Assembly: GCA_945906305.1 (NCBI GenBank) | Contig: CAMDQT010000005.1 | Location: 1-64,000, forward strand | Direction: 5' to 3' | DNA length: 64,000 nt | Source: Ferrithrix thermotolerans DSM 19514 | GTDB lineage: Bacteria; Actinomycetota; Acidimicrobiia; Acidimicrobiales; CAIXPF01 | Shown: piece by piece, positions 25,690-35,150 of the stretch | How the letters are laid out: every line of letters begins with the position of its first letter | How positions within the stretch are numbered: the stretch's first letter is position 1 | Position numbers and translations under genes: made by a program | The notes under the pieces: model-generated | What the model saw: only the letters and a program-made list of their open reading frames with translations | Database searches by the model: none | Told to the model about the DNA's origin: nothing

Positions 25690-26163
25690 TCAACCGCGGC
25701 CCGAAGTACCACCATCCTCGGCGCCCGCGTCTGGCCTGGGCCGTTGCTGGGCCTCGAAGAGGGCCAGCAAATCCTCCCGGCCGAACATCACCGCGACGCT
25801 GACCGGTGGCGGACTGCCGCCACCGGGGTCCGCCCCGAAGCGCAGCAACGTCTCGACCACGTCGGCATAGCCCTTGAACGTCGCTCCGCTGAGCGGAGTC
25901 TGACCCCGGTCATTGATCTGGTCGACGAGCGCGCCGGCCTGCAGCAGAACCTCGACCGCCTCGGCATGGCCGTAATAGGCGGCGAGCATGACGAGCGAGT
26001 CGCCGTTCTGGTTGGTCAGATCGGGTGGGGCACCAGCACTCGTCGCCTCGCGCAGCAGGCCGACGTCACCCTGCCGGGCGGCGTGAAAGAGGAGATTGGC
26101 CAACCTTGCCAGCCGTTCCTGCTCGCTCTCTGGTGCCGGGGCAATGTCTGGGTCGCCGCTCAT
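25690..26163 (-). CDS. ankyrin-repeat protein
   Basis: 157 residues with about three to four ankyrin repeats: FHAARQGDVGLLREATSAGA, DSLVMLAAYYGHAEAVEVLL, GQTPLSGATFKGYADVVETLL. The charged termini are non-repetitive. It probably mediates protein binding; its partner is unknown. ATG 26163 overlaps the stop of the alpha/beta-hydrolase gene (ATGA), so the two are translationally coupled. Confidence 0.9.
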   Translation of the reverse strand: MSGDPDIAPAPESEQERLARLANLLFHAARQGDVGLLREATSAGAPPDLTNQNGDSLVMLAAYYGHAEAVEVLLQAGALVDQINDRGQTPLSGATFKGYADVVETLLRFGADPGGGSPPPVSVAVMFGREDLLALFEAQQRPRPDAGAEDGGTSGRG

Positions 26164-26909
26164 GATTGGACCCCAGCAACCAGGCTGCGCACCAGCGCTG
26201 CCACCTGCGCAGGCTGCTCAACATGGGCGTTGTGCCCCGCTCCCAACACCACCTGAACCGCCAGGCCGAAACGGGCCAGATCCTCCGTGGGCACCATCTG
26301 GTCGTGCTCCCCGCGGGCAAGCAGTACGGTGCCGCGGACCGAGGCCAGCACGTCGCCGAAATCGACGGTGTCGATCCGATGGACCTCGGGATCAACCGCC
26401 AGCCGCCAACGTCCGCCTTCGGCGAGCACCCCGGCCGCGGCCTTTTCGGGGCCCACCAAGCCGCTCAGGCCGCTCACCTTCAAGAACCGGTCCCGCGCCG
26501 CATCCTGGTCCTCGAAGCTCGCTGGGCCACGGTCGGCCACCCGGGCCATCGCACCAATTTCCTCATCGCTCCAGCGTGTCTTGCAACCCAAGGCGATAAC
26601 CCCGCGCACGTCGAGTTCGGGGTGCGCCGCGGCGAGGCAGAGGGCCAAGACGCCACCCAAGGAATGACCGACCAACACGATCGGGGAACCGGGCAAGGTG
26701 TCACCCACCCGGCGGAACAGCTCGGCGGCAGCCTGCACGTAGCCGTAGCGGGCTAGGCGCGGGGCACCGCCGTGACCGGGCAGGTCCGGGGAGGACACCT
26801 GCCAACTCGAGCCCAGATCGGCCCGCACCGCGTCCCAGACGCCGCCGATGCCGTCCATGCCATGCAGCAGCAGCGCGTGCGGTCGATCAGAGATGCCCGG
26901 TGCCGTCAT
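26160..26909 (-). CDS. alpha/beta-fold hydrolase
   Basis: 249 residues. Oxyanion segment LLLHGMDGIGG, nucleophile elbow VGHSLGGVLAL (Ser ~residue 88), acid ARGEHDQMVP and His in GAGHNAHVEQP. No signal peptide. It could be an esterase, lactonase or C-C hydrolase; sequence does not decide. ATG 26909 lies 6 nt after TAGGGT, and the downstream ankyrin gene is coupled. Confidence 0.88.
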   Translation of the reverse strand: MTAPGISDRPHALLLHGMDGIGGVWDAVRADLGSSWQVSSPDLPGHGGAPRLARYGYVQAAAELFRRVGDTLPGSPIVLVGHSLGGVLALCLAAAHPELDVRGVIALGCKTRWSDEEIGAMARVADRGPASFEDQDAARDRFLKVSGLSGLVGPEKAAAGVLAEGGRWRLAVDPEVHRIDTVDFGDVLASVRGTVLLARGEHDQMVPTEDLARFGLAVQVVLGAGHNAHVEQPAQVAALVRSLVAGVQS

Positions 26910-26915
26910 GGCTGC

Positions 26916-26921
26916 ACCCTA
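26916..26921 (-). promoter_or_regulatory. -10 element (TAGGGT) for the hydrolase-ankyrin pair
   Basis: On the minus strand TAGGGT ends 6 nt before ATG 26909, the spacing of a leaderless start. Confidence 0.5.
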
Positions 26922-27019
26922 CCGAGCGGTTCGGGCACGCAGCTGTTTGGCAAGCCCCGAGCGCACAAGCGGACTAGACATGGCCCACCGCGGGGAGCGG
27001 GCGGAGTTGGGGGACAGCC

Positions 27020-27478
27020 ATGGGAGTCATCGGAATCTCACACGTTGCAGTTGGTGTACGCGACATGGATCGGGCGCTGCTGTTCTATCGCGACCTGATC
27101 GGCCTCGAGGTCACGCTCGACATCGAGGAAGGCGGCTTCGGCCCGAGCCGAGAGGAACGCCGCCGAGCGGTCTATCTGCGGCGACCGGGGGCGACGGACC
27201 CGCACGACTTCTTCATCGTGCTGGATCAGCAACTAACCCGGGAGCCCTTCGGGGCCGCGCCGCGCCTGTTCGAGCTGGGGACCCACCATTTCAGTTTCTG
27301 GGTCGACGACATCGAGGAGCGCTTCGAGCGCATCGCCGCGGCGGGCTTCAAGATCATCGTTGCACCCAATGCGACCGACGCCAAGGCCTATGGCGAGCCG
27401 GCCGGTTCCGGTCGGGTGGCCACGACCCTGTTCAAAGACGACGATGGCAACGTCGTGCAACTCGACATGCGAGTCTGA
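27020..27478 (+). CDS. VOC/glyoxalase-family protein
   Basis: 152 residues: two beta-alpha-beta-beta-beta modules (ISHVAVGVRDMDRALLFYRDLIGL; HHFSFWVDDIEERFERIAAAGF), with His ligands in SHVAVG and HHFSFW and a C-terminal DDDGNVVQLDMRV where the last Glu ligand is often found. It may be a glyoxalase, epimerase or dioxygenase. The start has GGGGGA about 8 nt upstream. It is convergent with the polysaccharide deacetylase gene. Confidence 0.85.
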   Translation: MGVIGISHVAVGVRDMDRALLFYRDLIGLEVTLDIEEGGFGPSREERRRAVYLRRPGATDPHDFFIVLDQQLTREPFGAAPRLFELGTHHFSFWVDDIEERFERIAAAGFKIIVAPNATDAKAYGEPAGSGRVATTLFKDDDGNVVQLDMRV

Positions 27479-27507
27479 CGGCCACCGGCCGGGTCGAGAT
27501 TCGGGGC

Positions 27508-28392
27508 TTAGTCGCGTTGGCCTTCGATCCCGAAGGCACGACCGGCCCGAAACGCCTCGGCCACGCTGTCCATACGGGCGAACGCCACGCCGAGTTGGCT
27601 GATCTGATCGAGCCACTCCTCGAGCGCCAGCAGCCGTCCACCACGGCCGATGACCTGCGGGTGAAACACCACGTTGCAGATCCCGTGCTCGACCTCGCGC
27701 ACCATCCAGCGCACGTCGTCGGCGAAGTTGGCGAACATCGTCTGGGGTCGCTGCAGGCCCGGCATCAGCATCTTGCGGAATGTCACGAACTCGAGATGAA
27801 CGTAGTCGTCGAGGGTCCAGCTGAAGGGCAGTTCGACAACGTCGACGGGCTCTCCCCATTCAACGGGGCGGTCTTCAGGGAAACGGTCCCCCGACCGCAC
27901 CCAATAAGGGGAGACGTCGTGGCCCATAAGCGACGAGTCGTAGCGAACGCCGAACTCGACCAGGGCGTTGATGGTCTGAATGGTGAGGTCCCCGGAGGGG
28001 GCGCGGTAGCCCGTCGGCGTCGAACCGGCGAACTGCTCGATCAGCTCGAAGCTGCGCTGCATCACCCAGCGTTCGCGTTCGGGGGTCAGGCCGGGGTTGA
28101 ACTCATGGGCATACCCGTGCAGAGCGACCTCGTGTCCGGCATCGACCACCTGGCGGCACAGGTCGGGATAGGTCTCGAGCGTGTGGCCAGGAATGAAGAA
28201 CGTGGCCGAAATATTGCGCCGTGCTAGTAGCCGCAGGATGCGCGGTACGGCAATGGCACCGAACTCGCCCCGAGACATCGGCGTGGGATTGCTCTGACGC
28301 CGCTGCATCCACAACGAGGGGCCGTCGAAATCGAAAGACAGGCAGACATAACCGGCGGGATTGGCCTCAAGGCCGGGAACGGATGCGCTCAT
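27508..28392 (-). CDS. polysaccharide deacetylase (NodB-homology) family protein
   Basis: 294 residues. NodB motifs: SFDFDGPS (Asp pair), HGYAHEF (metal His pair, ~residues 114-120) and GYRAPSGD. There is no signal peptide, and the insertion pattern resembles the cytoplasmic PuuE/allantoinase-like branch rather than secreted chitin deacetylases. ATG 28392 has GGAG 8 nt upstream. It directly follows the flavin/2Fe-2S reductase gene by 8 nt, so the two form an operon, perhaps for degradation of an N-substituted compound. Confidence 0.87.
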   Translation of the reverse strand: MSASVPGLEANPAGYVCLSFDFDGPSLWMQRRQSNPTPMSRGEFGAIAVPRILRLLARRNISATFFIPGHTLETYPDLCRQVVDAGHEVALHGYAHEFNPGLTPERERWVMQRSFELIEQFAGSTPTGYRAPSGDLTIQTINALVEFGVRYDSSLMGHDVSPYWVRSGDRFPEDRPVEWGEPVDVVELPFSWTLDDYVHLEFVTFRKMLMPGLQRPQTMFANFADDVRWMVREVEHGICNVVFHPQVIGRGGRLLALEEWLDQISQLGVAFARMDSVAEAFRAGRAFGIEGQRD

Positions 28393-28400
28393 GGTCACTC

Positions 28401-29360
28401 CTACAGATCGAGAACGAGCTCAGGGGTCAGACTGCCGGAACGGCAGATGATGATGGCCTTGCCTGCCTGCTGTTCTTGGGTTGAAAGCACCGCATCACGA
28501 TGATGAGGCGTACCGCCGAGTACGGCCGTTTCGCAGACACCGCAAAAGCCGCGTTCGCAGATGACAGGCACCGACAGCCCGACCTTGCGCATCGCACCCA
28601 GGATTGTCGTTCCAGGAGCGATCGGGAGGCGGATCCCAGATCGGGCCAGCACCACGGTATAGCCGCCTTTCGGAGCGGCTGGGCCAACCGGGTCGAAGTA
28701 CTCGAGATGGGCACGGTTCGTGGCCCCCTCCCCTACGACGGCGTCACGGAACGCGTCCAGCAACGCCGTCGGCCCGCAGCAGTACAGCTGCGCGTCCGCT
28801 GGCGCCTGGGCGACGATTGGCCGAACATCGTCGGGGGAAACGGAGCCGGCTTCGACGTGGTGCCGCACCCGGTCCCCGTAGGGGGCTAGTTCCTCGGCCA
28901 AGGTGCCATCTTGTTGGCCCGCAAGGAACGCATGCATCTGCCAATCGCGCTCGCCGCGGGCATCGAGTGCCGCCGCCATCGACACCAACGGGGTGATCCC
29001 GATGCCCCCGCCGATGAGCACCGCCGATCCATCACGCAATGCAAAACTATTGCGCGGGTTAGACACCTTGAACGTCGCCCCAAGGTGACCGCGGCTGAAC
29101 AACCACCGAGTGGCACCGGCGGAATCGGCCCTGCGCTTGATCGCCAGCCGGTAGGTGTCCGCACGCTCGCAGGGCAGCAGTGAATACGGCCGGACCAGTC
29201 CGTTGCCCAAGACCAGATCGACATGAGCCCCCCCATCCCAGGGCGGCAATTTCTCCCCGTCGAGCGAGCGCAACTCGAAAACGCCGACGTCCTCCCCGGC
29301 CCACGTCAGACGGTGCAGCCGAACAGGGCGATGAAGCTCAACATCAGCGGCGGCGGTCAC
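28401..29360 (-). CDS. PDR/VanB-type oxidoreductase (flavin, NAD, C-terminal 2Fe-2S)
   Basis: 319 residues, the phthalate dioxygenase reductase layout: flavin domain (VRPYSLLPCE, residues ~56-65), NAD domain (LIGGGIGITPLVSMAAAL, YCCGPTALLDAF) and a C-terminal plant-type ferredoxin with four Cys (ICERGFCGVCETAVLGG ... IICRSG). It passes electrons from NAD(P)H to a Rieske oxygenase, whose gene is not next to it. It starts at GTG 29360. Confidence 0.92.
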   Translation of the reverse strand: MTAAADVELHRPVRLHRLTWAGEDVGVFELRSLDGEKLPPWDGGAHVDLVLGNGLVRPYSLLPCERADTYRLAIKRRADSAGATRWLFSRGHLGATFKVSNPRNSFALRDGSAVLIGGGIGITPLVSMAAALDARGERDWQMHAFLAGQQDGTLAEELAPYGDRVRHHVEAGSVSPDDVRPIVAQAPADAQLYCCGPTALLDAFRDAVVGEGATNRAHLEYFDPVGPAAPKGGYTVVLARSGIRLPIAPGTTILGAMRKVGLSVPVICERGFCGVCETAVLGGTPHHRDAVLSTQEQQAGKAIIICRSGSLTPELVLDL

Positions 29361-29511
29361 GATGTTGCGGATCGTACCGGTCGCGCCGCGACAGGCGCTC
29401 GACAGATTCCAGCCGCACTCCTAGCCAAGCGGGTAGCCGGACTGACAAGATCACGGTGCCAACAGCCGCTACGGCCGACCGGCCGACCAGCTTGTCCGAG
29501 GAGCACCTGTC

Positions 29512-29811
29512 ATGACCACCACCCAGCTGCGTCGCTACGAGTTGCACGACGGCATGATGGACGACTTCGTCGCCTGGTTCCCGAACATCGTCCCGGTCCG
29601 AGCCAAGTTCGGGTTCACGGTCGAGGCTGGCTTCGTGGACCGCGAGACGAACCAGTTCGTGTGGGCGGTCAGCTACGACGGTGACGAGGCAGCTTTTCGC
29701 GCCGCCGAGGCGGTATACACCGAGTCCCCGGAGCGCGCCGCGGTATTCCTCGGCCAGCCAAGTCGGGTCGCCAAGATGCACTTGGCCCTCGTCGAACAGA
29801 TCGGCGTCTGA
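29512..29811 (+). CDS. NIPSNAP/Dabb-like small protein
   Basis: 99-residue ferredoxin-like alpha/beta barrel candidate: RYELHDGMMDDFVAWFPNIVPVR, FVWAVSYDGDEAAFRAAEAVY. NIPSNAP-family proteins begin in this way and are often encoded near catabolic genes, but no biochemical role is set. ATG 29512 lies behind GAGGAG. It is a single gene. Confidence 0.75.
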   Translation: MTTTQLRRYELHDGMMDDFVAWFPNIVPVRAKFGFTVEAGFVDRETNQFVWAVSYDGDEAAFRAAEAVYTESPERAAVFLGQPSRVAKMHLALVEQIGV

Positions 29812-29861
29812 CCGAGCGGTCCCCCAAACGGCCAGCAACGCCACCGATGTGCCAGCACCGC

Positions 29862-29867
29862 TAGCTT
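29862..29867 (+). promoter_or_regulatory. -10 element (TAGCTT) for the AAA ATPase gene
   Basis: TAGCTT ends 7 nt before ATG 29875, with no ribosome site between. Confidence 0.4.
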
Positions 29868-29874
29868 CGCGGGG

Positions 29875-30858
29875 ATGTTGCGGCGACCAGAGGACCTCGG
29901 CCGACGGTTGCGGGAAGCGGGCGAAGTGGCCCGCCGTGCCGCGCAGAGCACCATCGAGAACCTCGAGCAGCGGCGGGTCGGTTTACCGAGGACTCGTCCC
30001 GTCGTGGCGCGCCCCTTGGCCGAAATCCAGGCCGACCTCGACGCGCTCGTCGGCCTGGATTCGGTAAAGGAGCAAGTTCGGACCCTCATTGCTTTTCTGC
30101 AGGTGCAGAGTCGTCGCCGGGAACACGGCTTGGCCGGCGTACCCACCAGCGGGCACCTGGCCTTTCTCGGTAACCCTGGCACCGGCAAGACGACGGTCGC
30201 CCGGCTGCTGGCCGAGATGTACGGCTCCCTCGGCGTGCTCGCCAAGGGCCACCTGGTGGAGGTCGACCGGGTCGGCCTGGTGGGCCAGTACGTGGGCCAC
30301 ACCGCAGCCAAGACCAACAAGGCTGTGCGTCGGGCGCTCGACGGCGTGCTCTTCATCGACGAGGCCTACGCGCTCGCCCCGCCAGGGTTGCACAACAGCA
30401 ACGACTTCGGTGCCGAGGCGGTGGAAACGCTGCTCATCCGGATGGAGGGCCACCGCGATCGCCTGGTGGTGATCGCGGCGGGCTACCCGAAGCTCATGAA
30501 CGCTTTTCTGAACTCCAATCCCGGCCTGCGCTCCCGCTTCGCTCGGGAGATCACCTTTCCCGACTACGCCACCGCCGAGTTAGTCGCCATCACCGAAAAG
30601 ATCGCCACCGACGCCGACTACCGGCTAGGAGCGAATGCTCATGAGACGCTGACGAGAATCTTCGAACGGGCGGTGCGCAACGAGCGCTTCGGCAACGCCC
30701 GATTCTCCCGTACGTTGTTCGAACAGGCCATCAACCGCCAGGCCCTACGTCTGGCGCAGGCCAATGGCGTGCAATCCCTCGACGCGCACAGCGTGACGGT
30801 GCTCGATGCCGTCGACCTCGTCGAGGCCGCCGCCATGCTGCTACCGGGCGGGCGCTGA
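29875..30858 (+). CDS. AAA+ ATPase, CbxX/CfxQ (SpoVK/EccA-like) family
   Basis: 327 residues. A basic, helical N-terminus is followed by the AAA module: Walker A GNPGTGKTT (~residues 99-107), FVG-like pore segment VGQYVGHTAAKT, Walker B VLFIDEAYAL (~158-167), sensor 1 VVIAAGYP, arginine finger region NPGLRSRF. CbxX ATPases are hexameric remodelers (rubisco activase CbbX, ESX EccA). No rubisco or ESX genes are nearby, so the client is unknown. Confidence 0.9.
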   Translation: MLRRPEDLGRRLREAGEVARRAAQSTIENLEQRRVGLPRTRPVVARPLAEIQADLDALVGLDSVKEQVRTLIAFLQVQSRRREHGLAGVPTSGHLAFLGNPGTGKTTVARLLAEMYGSLGVLAKGHLVEVDRVGLVGQYVGHTAAKTNKAVRRALDGVLFIDEAYALAPPGLHNSNDFGAEAVETLLIRMEGHRDRLVVIAAGYPKLMNAFLNSNPGLRSRFAREITFPDYATAELVAITEKIATDADYRLGANAHETLTRIFERAVRNERFGNARFSRTLFEQAINRQALRLAQANGVQSLDAHSVTVLDAVDLVEAAAMLLPGGR

Positions 30859-30888
30859 GGCCGGTCCGGCCACTGGGCCACGCCGCTC

Positions 30889-32448
30889 TCAGCAGGTGGG
30901 CCAGGTCCGCAGTGGCCGTTCCTCGAGTGGTGGAACGCGCCGGCCAGCGAGCAGGCCGAGGCCGCGGGCCAGCACGGCCCGGGTACTGGCCGGATCGATC
31001 ACCTCGTCGATGTTCATCACCCCGGCGGCACCGTAGGGCGCGGTCACCGCAGCCATCTCGGCGGCCATGGCGGCCTTTTCCTGCTCCGACATGCGATCCC
31101 CGTAGAGGACGTTGACGCCGACTCCGGGGTCCATGAAACCAATCTCGGAGCCAGGCCAGGCATACAACCCCTGGGTGTGGCCGGGCAGACCGTTGAGGGC
31201 CTGCCATGCCAACCCGAAAGCTTTCCGCACGATCACGGTCATGCTCGGGGCGCTGCACAACATCAGGGCCTCGTAAAAGCGCATCGCCCGGTAGAGCAGC
31301 CGGTTGTGTTCCACCTGTCGACCCACCAGGAATCCCGGCACATCCTGCAAGCAGATCAACGGGATGTTGAAGCTGTCGCACAGAACCAGCAGCCGCAGGC
31401 CCTTCTCGCACGTCGCCGGATCGAGCGTTCCGGCGTTGAACAATGGGTTGGATGCCAACACGGCCACCGGCCAACCATCGATCCGAGCGAAGCCGGTCCA
31501 CAGGCCGCGACCCATGTCGGGACGCAGTTCGAACATGGAGTCCGCGTCCGCGATGCGGGCCAGCACCTTGCGCATGTCGTACGCCCGAGACCGCTTGGCC
31601 GGAACCAGGGCCAAGAGGTCCGGGTCTTCGCTGATGGGCCCGAGGCCCGCCGCGGGCACGCGCGGGGCCGGGGTCCAAGCGTTGGAGGGTAGGTAGGACA
31701 GGAAACGCCGGATGGCGGCGTAGGCCTCGTCGAAGGTGTCCACGGCTAGGTCGATCTGGCCGGTTCGCTTGGCGTGGACGTCGACGCCGCCCAGTTCCTC
31801 GAAACCGATCTGCTCCCCCGTGGCCACCTCTACCACCCGGGGCGAGGTCACCGCCAGGCACGAACCGCGCACCTGAACCACGAAGTCGCTCATGGCCGAA
31901 GTGAAGCTCGACGCCCCAAAGCTTTGGCCCACGATGGCGGTGGCCACCGGTACCTGATGGTTGCGCTGGGCCAACTCCATCATCGAGGACAGCTCGGAAA
32001 ACCCTTCGGCCGACATAATGTCGGGCACCCGGGCCCCACCGGTCTGGCCGAAGTAGACGAAGGGGTGGCCACGATCAATGGCCAGGCGCAGCAGGCGGTC
32101 CACCCGCCGGCTTCCCACGACCGCCGTCGAGCCCCGTTTGACGGTGATGTCGTCACCGGCGACGGCGATGGGTCGACCATCGACCGTGCCGAACCCGCCG
32201 ATCTTGCCGTCGCCGGGGGTCGAGTCGCGGTCCTCGAGGCGCATCGAATGAGCGAACGTTCCCAACTCCTCGAAGGAGTCGGGATCGAGGAACCCATCGA
32301 GGTGCTCACGGATAGTGCGATCACCGCGTTCATGAATCCGGGCGATGGCGTCGAGCCCACCCATGTTGGTGCGGATCGTCAGAGCCCGTTCACGGCGTTG
32401 GGCGACAGGGTCGCTCACCGGCGGCACGAGGGGGGTTGGTTCAGCCAT
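30889..32448 (-). CDS. acyl-CoA carboxylase carboxyltransferase (beta) subunit
   Basis: 519 residues with N- and C-terminal crotonase-like carboxyltransferase domains (DDITVKRGSTAV, GQTGGARVPDIM for oxyanion 1; LICLQDVPGFLVGRQVE and GMRFYE-like region for oxyanion 2). It transfers CO2 from biotin to an acyl-CoA such as propionyl-CoA. No biotin carboxylase/BCCP gene is in the window. ATG 32448 follows GAGGAG; GTG 32457 is possible. It lies 16 nt after the paralogous gene, so it is second in an operon. Confidence 0.92.
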   Translation of the reverse strand: MAEPTPLVPPVSDPVAQRRERALTIRTNMGGLDAIARIHERGDRTIREHLDGFLDPDSFEELGTFAHSMRLEDRDSTPGDGKIGGFGTVDGRPIAVAGDDITVKRGSTAVVGSRRVDRLLRLAIDRGHPFVYFGQTGGARVPDIMSAEGFSELSSMMELAQRNHQVPVATAIVGQSFGASSFTSAMSDFVVQVRGSCLAVTSPRVVEVATGEQIGFEELGGVDVHAKRTGQIDLAVDTFDEAYAAIRRFLSYLPSNAWTPAPRVPAAGLGPISEDPDLLALVPAKRSRAYDMRKVLARIADADSMFELRPDMGRGLWTGFARIDGWPVAVLASNPLFNAGTLDPATCEKGLRLLVLCDSFNIPLICLQDVPGFLVGRQVEHNRLLYRAMRFYEALMLCSAPSMTVIVRKAFGLAWQALNGLPGHTQGLYAWPGSEIGFMDPGVGVNVLYGDRMSEQEKAAMAAEMAAVTAPYGAAGVMNIDEVIDPASTRAVLARGLGLLAGRRVPPLEERPLRTWPTC

Positions 32449-32464
32449 GTCAGTCACTCCTCGC

Positions 32465-33997
32465 TCAGCAGGTGGCCCAGGTCGACAACGGGCGGGACGT
32501 AGGCGGCCGAGGCTGCCTGGTGGACAACCGGCGCAGATCCTCCGCCAACACCACGCGGGTGTCGGCAGGGTCGATCACGTCGTCGAGCATCATCACCTCG
32601 GCCGCGCCGTAGGGACTCGTCGCGCCGACCTGGCGGGCGTGTTCGGCTTCGCGCTCCGCCCCGGTGGCGTTGGGCCGCACGACATTGACCGCCACCTCGG
32701 GGTCCATGAAGCCGATTTCGGCCCCCGGCCACGCATAGATGGCGTCCGCGACTACGCCCGAGCCGTTCAACGTCTTGAAGGCCAACCCAAACGCCTTTCG
32801 CACGATGACGGTAAGGGTCGGACACGAACAGTTCGACAACGCTTCTCGAAAGCGCATGGCCTTGTACAGCAGCCGATCGTGTTCCACTTGGCGGCCCACC
32901 AGAAAGCCCGGCACGTCCTGTAGGAACAGCACGGGGATGTCGAAACTGTCACACAGGACCAGCAGGCGAGTGGCCTTTTCGCAACCGTCCACGTCGATGG
33001 CGCCCGCGCCGAACATCGGATTGGAGGCGATGATCCCCACCGAGAAGCCGTCGATCCGGCCGAACCCGGTCGTGAGGTTGCGGCCGATGGTGGGCCGCAA
33101 CTCGAAGAAGCTGTTGGGGTCGCACAGCTTGGCGATGAGCCGACGCATGTCGTAGCCCCGTTTGCGTTCGACCGGCACCACCGTTCGAATCGAGGGATCC
33201 GCCTGGATCGGCCCGACCCCGACCTCGGCCAGGCGCGGGGCCGGCGTCCACGCATTGGCCGGCAGATACGACAAGAACCGTCGCACCGCCTCCCAAGCTT
33301 CGAGCTCGGAATCGACCCCGAGGTCGATCTGGCCGGTCTCGCGGGCATGCACGTCGACCCCACCGAGTTCTTCGAAGGAGATCTGCTCGCCGGTGGCCAC
33401 CTCGATGACCCGTGGCGAGGTGACGGCCAAACACGAACCACGGACCTGCACGGTGAAGTCGCTCATGGCGGCGAGGAACGATGAACCACCAAAGGACTTG
33501 CCCACGATGACCGTGGCCATGGGCACCCGGTGCCGTCGTGTCGCGACGCTGGGAAAGGGCACGAAGGCCGAGATTCCTTCCGACCCGAGGATGTCGGGGA
33601 TGCGGGCCCCGCCGGTCTCCCCGATGTGCACAATCGGCGTACCGTGCAGTAGGGCATGATCGACGAGGCGATCCTCCTTACGCATCGACACCAGAGAACT
33701 TGACCCCTGACGCACGGTTATATCGTCCCCGAACACCACGATCGGCCGACCATCGATGCGGGCGTGGCCACCAATCTTGCCGTCGCCGGGTGTGTTCTCC
33801 CGGTCCTCGGGGTTCGCCGAACGGGCAAATCGCCCGATCTCCCGGAAGGAGCCCGCGTCCACAAGGGCATCGATCCGTTCCCGGATGGTGTAACCGCCTC
33901 GGGCGTGGATACGTTCGATGCGGTCCACACCGCCCATCTCAGTGCGGATCGTTTCGGCCCGTTCGGCCAGATCAGCAGCCAATTCATCCTGGTTCAC
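32465..33997 (-). CDS. acyl-CoA carboxylase carboxyltransferase (beta) subunit
   Basis: 510 residues, paralogue of the next gene with the same blocks (GDGKIGGHARIDGRPIVV, GETGGARIPDIL, LFLQDVPGFLVGRQVEHD, AWPGAEIGFMDPEVAVNV). The pair may form a mixed hexamer or serve two substrates. GTG at 33997 with AGCAGG nearby is used. It is divergent from the GDSL lipoprotein gene (40 nt). Confidence 0.92.
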   Translation of the reverse strand: MNQDELAADLAERAETIRTEMGGVDRIERIHARGGYTIRERIDALVDAGSFREIGRFARSANPEDRENTPGDGKIGGHARIDGRPIVVFGDDITVRQGSSSLVSMRKEDRLVDHALLHGTPIVHIGETGGARIPDILGSEGISAFVPFPSVATRRHRVPMATVIVGKSFGGSSFLAAMSDFTVQVRGSCLAVTSPRVIEVATGEQISFEELGGVDVHARETGQIDLGVDSELEAWEAVRRFLSYLPANAWTPAPRLAEVGVGPIQADPSIRTVVPVERKRGYDMRRLIAKLCDPNSFFELRPTIGRNLTTGFGRIDGFSVGIIASNPMFGAGAIDVDGCEKATRLLVLCDSFDIPVLFLQDVPGFLVGRQVEHDRLLYKAMRFREALSNCSCPTLTVIVRKAFGLAFKTLNGSGVVADAIYAWPGAEIGFMDPEVAVNVVRPNATGAEREAEHARQVGATSPYGAAEVMMLDDVIDPADTRVVLAEDLRRLSTRQPRPPTSRPLSTWATC

Positions 33998-34037
33998 CCT
34001 GCTTGCTTAGCGCACGACGGGTGCCAGACTGCAGCTC

Positions 34038-35048
34038 ATGGTGTTAGACGCTCCCTCGCGGCGCGCGATGGTCGCGATGTGCCTCGGCGCGCTCGCTCTG
34101 CTCAGCGGGTGCGGGGGCGCGATCCAGCCCAGTTCCGCTACCGCCACCCCCGCCGTCGAAGCTGGCGGCGCGAGCACTGCAGCACTGCGCTGGGTGGCCT
34201 TTGGTGACTCCTACAGCGCCGGGTTCGGCGGCAGCCGCAGCCTGGTGAGCAACAGCAGCGGGCCATCGTGCCCCCAGGCCGAGGCCGACAGCTACGCCCG
34301 GCGGGCCACGGAGTTGCTGCCCACACGAGCAATCGAACTCCACGTGGCAGCCTGTGGGGGCGCACTGAGCGGCGATCTGGTGCAGCAGCTTGGCGCGGCC
34401 GGACCCGCGGGGCAGACCGACGTCGCCACGGTCACCGTGGGCGGCAACGACATTGGCTTCATGGAGCTGATCCGGCAGTGCTCGAATGGGAGTTGTCCCG
34501 ACCTCGCCGCCAGCGACGCCGATCTTGCCCACGTCCGCCGCGGTAGCGACAACAAGGCCGATTGGGACGTTCTCGTCGACCTCCTTGCCGGCCGGTTCGG
34601 CGAAATCCTCCGCTGGCTGCGCCCCGGCGGAACCCTGCTCGTGCTTACCTATCCCCTGCCCTTCCCCGAGCAATCCGGCCCCTGCCCCACCGGGGTGGGT
34701 CTTAACCGGGGCGAAGACGCCGCAGTGGTCAATGCGGCCATCGTCCGCCTCGACGACAGCGTGGTCGAGGCCGTCGCCCGGGTGGCGGGAAGCAGCCGCG
34801 ACCGCACGGCCGTCGTCGTGGAATGGCGAACCCCTGAGGGCAGTCCGCCGGTATCGAACCGGCCAGGAGCGGATGGCAGCGCACGCCGAGTGAGCTGGAA
34901 CCCCGCCGGGATATGCGGATTGGACCCGATGCTCAACGGGCTGTGGCTCGACGCCGAGATCGCCGACAGCTTTCACCCCAGCGACCGTGGTCTCGATCTG
35001 GCAGCCGCCGCTGTGGCGGCAATCATCGAACGTCGTCCGCAACGCTGA
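34038..35048 (+). CDS. SGNH/GDSL hydrolase lipoprotein
   Basis: 336 residues. The N-terminus MVAMCLGALALLSGCGG is a lipoprotein signal with the lipobox LLSGC. SGNH blocks: FGDSYSAGFG (Ser nucleophile, ~residue 57), CGGALSGD, TVGGNDIGF (Gly and Asn oxyanion) and SFHPSDRG (Asp/His). It is an exported esterase or lipase, similar in layout to Streptomyces-type SGNH lipases with several Cys pairs. Confidence 0.9.
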   Translation: MVLDAPSRRAMVAMCLGALALLSGCGGAIQPSSATATPAVEAGGASTAALRWVAFGDSYSAGFGGSRSLVSNSSGPSCPQAEADSYARRATELLPTRAIELHVAACGGALSGDLVQQLGAAGPAGQTDVATVTVGGNDIGFMELIRQCSNGSCPDLAASDADLAHVRRGSDNKADWDVLVDLLAGRFGEILRWLRPGGTLLVLTYPLPFPEQSGPCPTGVGLNRGEDAAVVNAAIVRLDDSVVEAVARVAGSSRDRTAVVVEWRTPEGSPPVSNRPGADGSARRVSWNPAGICGLDPMLNGLWLDAEIADSFHPSDRGLDLAAAAVAAIIERRPQR

Positions 35049-35150
35049 GCAGCGGGGTAGTTGACCCGAAGAGCACTTCTCCGTAGCGTCCGCACCGCCG
35101 ATCGGGGTGCCACCGGTGCAGTTGCAGTCGATGAGCCGGAAGCAGGACCG

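Noticed and set aside
35061-35150. TTG start 30 codons upstream for the MFS_3 transporter
   Set aside because: The added segment is hydrophilic and unlike family N-termini; ATG 35151 precedes the first helix suitably. Not excluded.
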